Both the position numbers and the translations under genes were made by a program. Positions 36,256-47,500 of a stretch of 64,000 nucleotides of DNA are shown here, piece by piece. Location: positions 2,448,001 to 2,512,000 of the forward strand of contig OZ023192.1 in assembly GCA_963995505.1 (NCBI GenBank). The letters run 5' to 3'. The notes under the pieces are model-generated. The model saw only the letters and a list, made by a program, of their open reading frames with translations. It had not been told where the DNA came from and searched no databases. Position 1 is the first letter of the stretch; the number at the start of each line of letters is the position of its first letter. This stretch comes from Hypericum androsaemum (lineage: Eukaryota > Streptophyta > Magnoliopsida > Malpighiales > Hypericaceae).

Positions 36256-38475
36256 AAAATGTCGTTATTGTACAACACACGACTGATTTTTATGAGTATG
36301 TATTCTTCTTAAAAAAATTTGAACGCATAATATAACTCAGTATATCTGATTAACAAGACCAAATGTTGTAATCCCCTTTTCATAAATCTGATATAGAAAC
36401 CAGTATTTTTAAATGTTCCAAATGTTTTTCTGTTGTGAATGATAATAAAGCATTAATGATGATAATCATCCTCCTCCATCATTAGCAGGGTGCTCCTGGT
36501 TTGTGCACTGTTGGATCTTTTATTGAGCACGTTTTATGCGCGCTCTTGAAACTTGCTTCTCATACATAACGGCTAGTAACTGTTGGATGGCATTTCGCGT
36601 TCCCGCTCCCGACATCTTTCTTCTCTCTTTATCATCAACGGCTAGTGCTCTATTTTTCATATGTAACGACTAGATTAGTTAATGTACATGAGCTGTAATT
36701 CAGCACTAATTACTCTACTTAACTTGTATATGAACACATATGTAAAGCTATAATTACAAGTAAAGAAAATATATTATTTCATTCACAAATCTACAGTTTT
36801 AGTTTTCACACTCAAATGTAAAAACAATATTATTTTTTTCTCATTTTTTACTTTTTAGTGATTTACCATGTGAGATAATTGAAGAGTTATGTCCTACTCA
36901 AAAGTAAAAGTTGTTTTGATTTTTTTGTATTGAAACTACAATTGTTTTTGTTTAAACATCATTGTTATCTATTGAATAGTCTGAAAATTGATTTTTTCCC
37001 CACTTTTTACTGTTAACAGTAAAAAACATTTTCCCACTCGAATATTGAAAAATAATTTCTGGTGTTTTGGTCTATTCCACAATACACCCCAATTTTCTGT
37101 TTTGCTATTCCACTTCAGTTTAGGAGCAAATAATTTTAGTTATGAAATTTTATAACTCAAAATTGACATTTAGACTTCAAAATAGGTAGTTTACTTGGAT
37201 CTTGGAAAAAAAATTAAATTTGACATTAAATATCGAATGTTAGAAGTATGGTCTTCAAAAGTCCAAATAATTGACATTTGGTTTTTAATGTCAATTTTGA
37301 CATCTATCGACAAGTATGATTCGACATATGGTTTCAAGTTTTATACACTTTCGTATCTTCAACAAAATGATATTGTTCAATGTATGTCCCGTCTATACAC
37401 CCTATAACAAATGGATGTACCGAATAGAAACACTTAGATATATCATAAAAACACAAGTCTCACATTGCAACACTAAGCCTTTGATACAATATATAAATAA
37501 AAATTTCTCTCACTTAGTGAAAAGAAAAATGTGAAATGTAACCGCGGTTCTAAAAGAAAATTCAAACTTTTTATTAATTACTGTGGACCGAAATTTAGAA
37601 ATATAATCATATAGAATTTGGTAATTGCGTAAATTGGGCGGCTCTTTAATTTGTTTCCATACACTTAATAAAAGTATTTTGAACCAAAACTTAAATAGGA
37701 CAACCCCAAGTAAGTGTTTTTTATAAATACAAGGTAAGTGTAATAATTTCACCTACCGCGCTTTAATTACAAAAACAAGCATGGTCAAGCCAATCTTATA
37801 GAAACTTTTTTTCTATTTTATAAGAACAATGCAAATACAAATCCGTATAGTTATAGATTTTTTGGGAATCATTATTATAAAGACTTTACTTTAGTTTCTG
37901 GATAGAATTGTGTAGACTAATCGAGATTTGACACAGGTGAGACCTTTGAATTTTTTTTTCCAACAAGTATTTAACACTACTACATTCTCAATGACTTAAA
38001 TTCGAAAAATTTTGGTTTAACTAGAACAACACACTTGTTGGTTAATATAAATGTTTGTGGATACCAAAAAATAAAATAAAACACATTATGGTCGGGGCCT
38101 CCGCTCGGTAAGAAATTCATTCTAGTTTAAATAATTGTCAATTTCTTTTTGTCACTTCTCAAAAGTTTTATTTACCCCGAACTGGATTAATTAGTCCGAA
38201 AACATTGATTTGTACGACTCAAAGTCCAAACCGTCGGGGCCATTTACAAAGAGGCCCAACAATGAATGAAATCTAAAGAAGCGGAAACCAATCGGCCCAT
38301 TTCGCGAAGAGAGTTTCTACTTTTCTACTATTGAGATCGACGATCAGGCGGAGGATTTCCATTCTCCAGGAAACCGAGCAAGAAATTAAGAACCTTCGTC
38401 GCTACCTCGCGAACGGCGTCGTTTTGAAGAATTACAGCAAAAAAAAAAAGCAGAGAAATTAAGAGAAGGAAAAAG
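36256..38475. other. Spacer between Copia 2 and UNC-50
   Basis: Duplicated-unit sequence collinear with A and B; no gene is supported. The last 250 bases, conserved with copy B, contain the probable promoter and 5' UTR of UNC-50. Confidence 0.6.
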
Positions 38476-38610
38476 ATGTTGCCAACGACGAACGCGAAAG
38501 CGCGAGCACCGTTGTCGTCGTCGGCGGCGTCCACATCCCGTGGAGGAGCTAACCCTACGGTCCTCCCTTACCTCCGCCGTATCGTCAAGGTTCCCTACTC
38601 TCTTAGATCC

Positions 38611-38646
<36 letters not shown>

Positions 38647-41600
38647 ATTTCCAGTTAATTATATCCTTCAAGTTCTCTCCATTTCGCCTGCGTTCGGGGA
38701 AAATTGAGATTCGTTTCTCTCTGGTTGGAGTTGTAACCGTTAATTTACCAACAGCGAGCTTGTGTTCTGGCGTGTGAATTGTGTGTGGATGTGTTACTTG
38801 ATCTCTGTTGCGTTTGTTGGCGATGGATATGTTAGATCTTCAATTCAGAATGGGAGGGCTTAGTGTCGGCGGTTTTAACTGCCCTAAACGAGTTTTGTGG
38901 TTTGAAATTGGAGATCGAGAAGCATCCGATCCACCGTGTATTTCCGTTAGCGGCTTGGTGTTGTTGAGAACTCTATACATTACAATGCAATGCTATGGAA
39001 ATTTCAGTCTTCTCTTCCCATGCTTCCTTTTCCTCTCGTGAACTAGAGAGCTTGGCTTCAATGTTCTGTGTGTTTGTTGCTTGTCACGCGCGTTGATATG
39101 AATTTTTCACCTTCTTGGTTGATTGCAGTGGCAACAAATGGATATCGAATACACGTTCTGGCAAATGCTTCACCTTTGCACCTCGCCCAAAGTAGTGTAA
39201 GTGCATACTACTCCACTTTTGTGTTTTATCGTACTTGGTTTGAATTGATTCTGTTATTCTATTAAATCAATTCTTTACATAGATGCATTGCTTTGGAGAT
39301 AACCATACGCAAAGTTTCTTAAGAAAGATACATGATCATTGTCTTTTTGTATTTTCCCGCTTAGCCAGATTCTCTGTTTGAAGAGATGGTTCCTATCTTC
39401 CAAGGGAGTTCTTCATCGCACTAATCCTTGTAGAGATCAAATTTTTTCTCCGATTCAGTTGGTTCCTCTGTCTTTTGATTGGAAAAGTTTGAGTCTAGAT
39501 TTTACCTCAGCTTGCTTCTTGCTACTCTTGAAACTTTTGATTCCCTGGATGAAACACAAATTGGAAAGGAAGTGCTTGCTCCCATAGATACGGGAATAAA
39601 CTTGTTCCCTTATTGTAAATTAGTCTCTGGTTTTCGTTTACACTAGCAAATCTGAACTTATTTTAGCATTTTGTGACAAAGAGTTGCTACCTTTTGCATG
39701 GACCATTTTTACATGGATGCAGCTATCAACACACAAAGTACCACAAGCGTAAGTAATTTCTCCACTAATGATCTCCTTCGAATTGTTGGTTTTTGTTGTT
39801 ATCCATGGAACTGATGGTTTGACCTATGTTTGCTAATGATTTCGACATTAATGAATTAGTTATTCTTGACTCGAAGAAAAATTACAAAGGAAATTGAATA
39901 TAATGTGTCAATTGAAGCAATACTATATGCATAAAAATTCCGGTTATCTTGAACGGAAAATATTCTTGGATTTTTTAGTTTGTGCAGTTCTTGACTTGGT
40001 TACTGGTTGTATAAAGTTCCATTTGTATATCATGTTTCATGGATTGCTTGGAGTTGTAAAATTGAAGGATCTTTTGTCTTCTGTTGTTCAGAAACAAAGA
40101 ATCAATGGGCTCGGGATGACCCAGCATTTGTTGTAATCTGCAGTATTCTTTTGGCTGTTGCAACTTTGGCTTATTGTGCTGCGTAAGTGTTCCCTATGGT
40201 CCTAGTATATTCTCCAGATATGATGATGTATTGACTTCAACGGATTTGGAAAGCACCCTGTTCTCTGACCACTTTGTGACTATTCTGTCATAACTTGAGA
40301 ATACATTTTTCCTGAATTGATATTTTACTTGTTTAATTTTGTTTCAGGTATGACTACAGCGCTGCACATTCTGCTTTTGTAGTAATATCTGTCGTGCTTT
40401 TCCATTTTCTAATTACTGGAGCTCTTCTGGCTACTTGTTGTTGGTAAGATCTCCACAATATTCTAGATTGATTCTCACTTTGTTTTCATGGGTTACCTTG
40501 TGACCTTTGCCCATTATCAACTGTTTGTTCATACTATAAAGTTGACATCTGGGAGCTTTCCTCCCATAGAACGTTATGGATGACGGCTTGCTATCGGGAA
40601 GCTTGGTATTTTATTTAAATATGTAAACTGCAGAGGAAAGTCTCAGATATCCAGATTAAATGTATATCCAAGATATAGTTGTCGAACAAGTTCATCTGCT
40701 TCTGGGTTTGACTAACAAAAGTTTTTCTTTGAACTTCTGCTCTTTCAAGATTGTCGAGTTTCACTGACCAAATTTTGGTGTCCCCTTATAGTTCATTGAC
40801 TGCGTTATTGATGCCTCAAGCTTTCCATGAGATACAAGTGAAATAAATGGCTCTGCCAAACAAATTCAATATCTAAAAGAGTTGCATTTGTGCCTACACC
40901 TTCCCTAACACTTTTCTTATAGGTTATTTCAGAGTCTTGTCGGTTTCCACTCTTTCATACAGCTCTTAAATGCATTCTTACCGTATGATAATATTTTGCA
41001 TAATTTCTGTACAGGTTCCTGACTAATGCATACCTTCGAGAGGAAGCCCCAAATAGTCACGTAGTTGAGCAAAGAGTTGAATGGCAAGTCAGCTTTCTTT
41101 TGTCTATCTTCTCCTGTTTCCAACGCCTCCATTTACTCTCTTTTCTCTGGTCTGCAAGGGATGCACAACTTTAGTAGGCTACAGATTCGATGCCATGCAC
41201 CACATTTTCATGTTTGTGTAGCTATTTTTCAGTGCACCGTGAAGTAGTAACACTGAAGAAAAGATGCAATTTTAATGATTTCTTTGTGGTTGCAGGATGT
41301 ACGCGTTTGATGTCCACTGCAATTCTTTCTTCCCAATGTTTGTTATGCTCTACGGTAATTTCAGACGGATATTGTTATTTCAAATGAATATTAGCCCACC
41401 CTGACATTGTTGTGTAACTTTTTTTGCTGCAGTTGTACATTATTTCCTGTCCCCGCTTCTTTTAGCGCATGGTTTCCTACCCGAGCTGCTTTCAAATCTG
41501 CTTTTCATGGTGGCAGCCTCTTACTATCATTATCTCAACTTTTTAGGTTATGATGGTAAGCAGCTATTTTAATCACTGATTTTCTGTCTCAGTAATATGT

Positions 41601-42230
41601 AGACTTTATACAAACACGACCAATATCCTCTATTTTTGTCCTGTTAGACTCGCTACTAGAACCCTGTGTGACCCCAATTAGTTAGTTTCTTAGCTAGCTT
41701 GTTTTCTTATTGATGTGGTTGTCTAGCTCTAGGGGGTAGTTCTGAGATACTGATAGTGCCTTGTTCAACCGAAACAGGACAAGTTCAGATTACGAAACTT
41801 GTTTGCTAACCTGTTACAGTTGTTTAAATTTGTTAGAAAAGTTGAAGTGTAATGAACTCCTGGTTGGAACATCCTGTAATAGGTGGGACTTTGTAATTTG
41901 TTGTTTCCGAAATTACCCTAAACTTGGACGTGGCCTTGACTTTTAGGTTGATGGCACACGAAACAGAGACATATTCTCATCCTAACATGTTGGTCTCTTT
42001 TCCTGCAGTGTTGCCCTTTTTGGAGAGAACAACATTTTTCCTGTATCCGATCGGCATTGTCATTGTTCTATCTCCTATCTGTAAGTCCAACTCGAAAATA
42101 TCTTTGTAGTTTGGTGACATTTATCTCTCTTCTAGCTTAATCTGATAAGATCCTTAACTATGCAGTGATTTTGAGCGGGTTCAACCCATCAAGATACTTT
42201 ATGAATGCATACTTCAGTCACCGGCTATGA
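38476..42230 (+). CDS. UNC-50 family membrane protein, 10 exons, 260 aa
   Basis: The UNC-50/GMH1 family comprises small multi-pass Golgi membrane proteins that act with Arf-GEFs in trafficking. Coding exons read as 38476-38589, 39129-39196, 39723-39748, 40092-40182, 40348-40443, 41015-41083, 41296-41354, 41433-41555, 42009-42080 and 42166-42230. They join in frame to 783 bases, giving 260 residues, the usual family size. Family hallmarks are MDIEYTFWQMLHLCTSPK, QWARDDPAF, VEWMYAFDVHCNSFFP and the C-terminal FNPSRYFMNAYFSHRL. Several hydrophobic segments fit 5-6 membrane spans. Intron 6 uses a GC donor (G|GCAAGT at 41084); the others are GT-AG. Intron 1 opens with a CT run (38611-38642). Exon 1 and its upstream region are duplicated in copy B, and exon 2 in copy A. 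This is the only complete copy. Confidence 0.93.
41084..41295 (+). other. GC-AG intron in UNC-50
   Basis: Exon 6 ends GTTGAATG and the intron opens GCAAGT, the canonical strong GC donor, closing with TTGCAG. Reading frame and family homology (VEW-MYAF) require this junction. Confidence 0.85.
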
Positions 42231-43198
42231 ACTACGGAGGCCCAACACTTTGACTTAAACATACATTGGAGGTTGGAATAGTTAGTGGATTGGGGTCTGG
42301 AGGAGAATAGTTTGCTTGCACCAGAAACGAAACGCTAGTTTACACCAGAAATCTTTTTGCTCTTCCTTGTAGACCTTTCGCACGGGCGAAGTCTTTCGCC
42401 AACAAGAAATGAGAAACACTTTATTTTTGTCAGGTGACGTCCATGGTTAACGTGTATACATTCAGATGCAACAAGAGTGTCCTGTAATTTTGGTGCAGCT
42501 TCTCTGTCTATACTTGGTGTATTGAATCTGAGAAACGTCTCCCAGGAAGACCATCCATTTGTTTGTGTCCATTAACTAAAACTTCTAACCAGCGTTCTTC
42601 GTTTTGCGTACGAACTGTCAGCATTTTTGGATCTTCTTGTTTTTTTTATATCTATTTGTTAGTTGTAGGTAGAACTGGAAATCCCGAGTTTTCGAACCCC
42701 CCGCTTAACCTATTTGACGGGGGACTGTCAGTTGACAGTCTGACCTAGATTTTTAAAACATTGAAACAAATGGAGGATAAATGTTTATTGTTGAAAATGA
42801 CTATTATACCTTCTCTCAGAGCCTCTTAGTTTCGGTATTTGCAACTTAGTCAATTAAACTACATAACAAAATAAACGACTCCAAGCAGTTGATTCCAACC
42901 TTCCAACAAAAAGGACATCCTAAATGGGAAAGACACATTATTTCAATGATTCCATTTTCTGCCAAATGGATAAGATGGGCACAGCACAATGAATGCCGAA
43001 GTGACTATTTTATGTCAAAACTTGCGAGATAGAAAATGAACCTTATAAGATACGTCATAAATCTAAAAAATAATAAAATCGTAACTATATGTTATATGTT
43101 GGTCCTTACATTATATTTAAACTCTGAAGATAAATGTACAAGATAGGGAAAATGGGGTACTTTGTGTTTATGCTCCTCTTCCCCCAGCAATTGCTTTT
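42231..43198. other. 3' region between UNC-50 and the TNL gene
   Basis: The first several hundred bases are probably UNC-50 3' UTR. No further gene is seen. The two genes converge (plus then minus). Confidence 0.6.
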
Positions 43199-44514
43199 TC
43201 ACTCAACACCGCAGACATCTCTCAGTATCTTACCGAGTTCGCCACGTTGATCTGGCAGCCGAGTAAAATACTCGACCACTTGGTTGGGTTTCAGAGGAAC
43301 ATGGTGAAGGCGCACCTCCTCTGCTTTCCTCAACAGCTGACGACACTCTTTTACCAGGGAAGAACAAGGATGATCGCTCCCGACTCCATCTATTAAACTG
43401 CGGATCGTGTCTTCCGAATCTGATTCAACAATAACCTTCAGCAGACCTCGACCAAGAGCCCACTCCAAGCCTTGTTTGATATCCGTAAGTTCCGTATGGA
43501 GCACCAGGGTCATCTGTTTCAAGAACTCCATATCAGGAGGCTTCACGCATTCCACAGTATCCCTAAACCCATGTTCCATTTCCATCTGGCTAGTCGACTC
43601 TATCTCCAGCACCGACTTTTGTAGGGCATTCCATAGCTCATGTTCCATTTTATTCCGGCTCATCAAATCTATCTCCCTCACCGAATATATTATGACATCC
43701 CTGAACACATCTTCCATTTTTATCAGTCTCATCGACTGCGCCAACAACTTTTCTATGAAATCTCTTAACTTATGTTCTATCTGCACCTGCATCATTGACT
43801 CTATCTCCAGCACCAACTTCTCTGCGACGTCCTTATGCCCATGTTCCATTTCCATCGGCTCTATCTTCCGCACCGACTTCCTTATCTCCCTAAGCACATG
43901 TTCCATTTCAATCGGCCCCATCCACGCCATCCTCATCGGCTCTTCCATTTCCATCCAGTTCACCGACTCCATCTGCAGCATCAACTTTGCTATGACATCC
44001 CTAAGGCCATGTTTCATTTTAAACGGGCTCATCAACTGCAGCACCGAATTTTCTAAGATATCCATCTGCCCATAGATCATCTCCGGTACCAAAATTCTTC
44101 CGATATCATCAAGCCCAGCAAACATTTCGTGCTCAATCATTTCTATGATATATTCAAGCCGCTCCAGTTTATCTTCCGCCTGCATCTCTGACGCTTTTTC
44201 CAGCAGAAATTCTGTTATGACATGCCTATGGTAGTCACTTATCACTTCACGTCGAATCATCGAATCTCTTACAAGCTCCCTGAGTTGTAAGACAGCCAGA
44301 ACCTTTTTTGCCTGGCTTCTCTCCAAGGCTTTTGTAAACCCATATTCCATCCGGCTCACCCGCGAAGAACACCCAACAAGCCAGCGACCAGTCCAATCCC
44401 CTGCAGCAATGAACCCCGAATCTTCACCATATCCAGCTGCGCGGAGCTTGACCCAACCCATGATTGGCAGATCCACTCTCGCTTTAGCTTTCTCCCTTAA
44501 AGGAAGGGGACCAT
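43199..44514 (-). other. Exon 6 of the TNL: split RNase H-like domain with helical repeats
   Basis: The N-half MGWVKLRAAGYG and GDWTGRWLVGCSSRV matches plant RNase H-like (RVT_3 type) sequences. The C-half LHTELTDIKQGLEWALGRGL, VIVESDSEDTIRSL, EVRLHHVPLKPNQVVEYF continues the same fold. The first catalytic Asp is missing (RAAG where family members carry TDG), so nuclease activity is unlikely; Glu of HTEL and Asp of ESDS remain. Between them lie about 280 residues rich in Met, Glu and Arg with a repeat near EMEHGLRDVIEKSVLEIES. Intron 5 is 79 bp (GTAAGT to ATACAG), and without splicing exon 5 runs into a stop at once. Confidence 0.75.
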
Positions 44515-47500
44515 CTGTATCAAGCAACAATTTTAGGACACAAATCATAGAAGTCATGTCCCAATAAAAGAGAAATGGGAGAATGCTACTTACAAACATC
44601 GAAATCATCATCACTGTCACCATCAACATAGTCAAACTCAAAAAACGACGTCCCTTTGTCTGTCGCGGTTTTAATATTTACCACACTAAAAGCATCGACA
44701 TAACTCATTGCCCAATCACATTGGCGCCTGCTTATGTAAAACTCAACATCTTCAAAGTGGGAGTCTGTTGAATTCACAAATGCTCCACATTCGCTTATCA
44801 GAGAATGACCAGGATTCATTTCTGTCGTGTTGCTGAAACTTAGTATCCCATACACTCTAGCTTCAACCCAGTCGTCTTGCAGAGTCCTTTCTTCCTCGGT
44901 TAATCCATTTGTTATAAAACAAAAGAACACTCGACAAGAATTTTGGATAAAATCCCCCCTCCGGGATACCAGCAAACCGGCACCAAGAGACAGCGTGATC
45001 TCGCAGGACAACTTCACACCGAAACTCATCGGTTTTAGAACAAATCCAACACAAATAGTTGGCACTCTCCTGCGAACTCGGAAAGATAGGGAATCTCCAA
45101 CTTTAACATACTGGAAGAACCATGGGAGGGTATCTCCAGGGACAAATACCACAGGGTAGTTTTTCTGCAGAACATCATCGTACAAGATTAGTCCTTGAAG
45201 AAACTAGGGACAAAAAAAAGGCCATTGCTACTACTTGATCACTTGTGAACTTGGTGAGCGTTCGTGTAAGTAAGAGAATGGACAGAAGCAGAAAGATAGA
45301 GCACTGACCACTTCATTTCCGTAAAAGCACCTTGCTATATTTTCACCACAACCTTGCACACAAATTTCTTGTAAAAGTTTTGACCGCACAGGAGGGACAG
45401 ACTTGAGTCTACGACACCCACTGAGATTATACATTTTCAGAACTTCAGAGGTGATCTCAGGAAATGCTCTAAGATTGGAGCAACCCATGGCACTGAACAC
45501 TTGAAGCCTTGGAAGCAGTATCATTCCTTTGTCATGATCAAATTCAACTAAGTTGCAGCAGAAGTCTAGGCGTATTTCTATCAAATTTACAGCCCAAGAA
45601 AGGTTGGGCACTTTTTTCACATGCTCAGAACCAGTGAACCTCATATATTTCACGTTTCCGAACTCCTATCAACAATTTGGTAGGTAGGTAGTCAGTGCTC
45701 TGAAATCTTTAAATTAAGGAAAAAATGATCAGTGAACCAGCAATGTGCATCAACCATACCTTGAGTGGATATCCTAGTTGAATAGAATGAATAGCATTCC
45801 CCAGTCTCAGGTCAAGAAGTTTATTGCCCATGAAATCAGGTGGGAAGGAGGAAGAAGGATATTCCTCCCAGTTAAGTACTACTATACTATTTGGCAATTG
45901 TTTTGGTGGCGTAAAAAACCTGGCATTCCTCATGATGAGTATTCTCAGATTGATCATCTTTTCGAAGCAATTATTGTTCCAGTCCACCAATCCATGTTCA
46001 GGCAATTCTAACATCAAACCTTGGATTGTGCTGGTTCCCTGCAGTTGGCACCAGGAAGGGCAGCAGTTCCAGTTAAAATATAATTCTGTGAAAGTGCTAA
46101 TGGTCAACAGTCAACTTAAGTCTTAAGTAACATGAAATTAGTTAGGAACCCATCATTGCTAAAATAAGTTACATGTAGATAGATCTCAAATGTATAAGGA
46201 TCAATGCCTATTGCCTTTGAGAGGATTGGCGGAGGTTGGAGAAAGAAAAGTATGGTAACACGTATTTGCTTTTGTTCTTACCAAATCTCTGGTAGTTAAG
46301 ACCTGGAGAACATCCTTGTAATGCCATAATCTGCTGCGTTTACCTGGCTCTCCTTCAGACTCCTGCCTAACAATTTCCCTTCCCATGTCTCGTACAAGGT
46401 TATGCATCCATACTTTTCCATCTTGTCTTCTTATGAAACACTTCTCTTTCAAGTCCCTCATTGCTTTGGGGTTGAATTCACAGCCCTGAAAAATATTCTC
46501 AAGATAATCCCAGGACTCCCCATCAAAGAAGCATGCCATGTCAAGAAACATATTTTTCACATTGTATCCTAACTTATCATAACTGACTCTAAGTCTTGTA
46601 AATATATCGTCACTCATAATGCTTTTGTGGTCAGCTAAAGTTGATTCCCATTCATCTTTCTCCTTGCCACATACGTCGGCTCCAATAATTTGTAAAGCCA
46701 GTGGAAGCCCCTGGGCATAATCTGTGAGATCATAGGAAATATCGGCATAATCAGCCACAGGTTCACTTCTCTTAAATGCATGCCAACAAAATAGTTCAAG
46801 AGCTTCCTGATGATCCAGTGGTTTCAATTCGTATGTTCTCTCATTATTAACCCTATGTTTCCGAAGCAGATCTTGGTGCCTTGTTGTGATAATCACTATA
46901 CTGCCAGGCCCAAACCAATTGCAATCGCCTGCTAGTTTTTTTAGCTGATCCAGTTCATCAACATCATCAAGAATAAGAAGGATCTTTTTATTTTGGAATC
47001 CCTGTTTCATTTTCATCACTCCTTCGTGAATATTCCTCAACTTGATATCTACTTCCCCAAGAACTGTGGCTAGAATAGTCTCTTGCATATGTACCAGCCC
47101 GCCTACAATTGAGGCCTTCACTCCAACTTCAACAAAGCATGCGCTTTCAAATTGCACAGCAACCAAGTTATAGATGGCTTTGGCAAAGGTTGTCTTACCT
47201 ATCCCGCCGATTCCATAAATTCCGAGCATATGGACATCATTCTTGTCGGAACAAATAGATCCAGAAAGCAAGATGAACTCTGACATACGTGATGTCAATC
47301 CGACAGGATTTTCAGCCACATACAACAGAGGGGGACCCAAAAAGCTCATGATCTGCTTGACGATCTTCTCTATAAACTCGTATTCGTAGCTGAAAAGTCA
47401 AAAAATAAAAGATTCAAGCTTAATACTAATTTAATGACGCTACAATATTCTCCATGTTAAATAACTATCTTAAAAAATACACTTCTTAGAACAATGAAAA

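Larger units (their letters stand above)
26289..38475 (+). repeat. Duplicated unit, copy C
   Basis: It begins with the same bases as window position 1. Collinear blocks are 26289-29228, 30000-30269 and 36256 onward into the intact UNC-50 gene. It carries a hAT MITE (27696-28486), an inverted segment (29229-29978) and Copia 2 (30275-36255). Outside the MYB remnant and the transposon there are no genes. Confidence 0.85.

Noticed and set aside
43407..44075. 222-codon plus-strand frame
   Set aside because: It is antisense to the repeat-bearing exon 6 of the TNL; the frame exists because the 72-bp coding repeat keeps its complement open.
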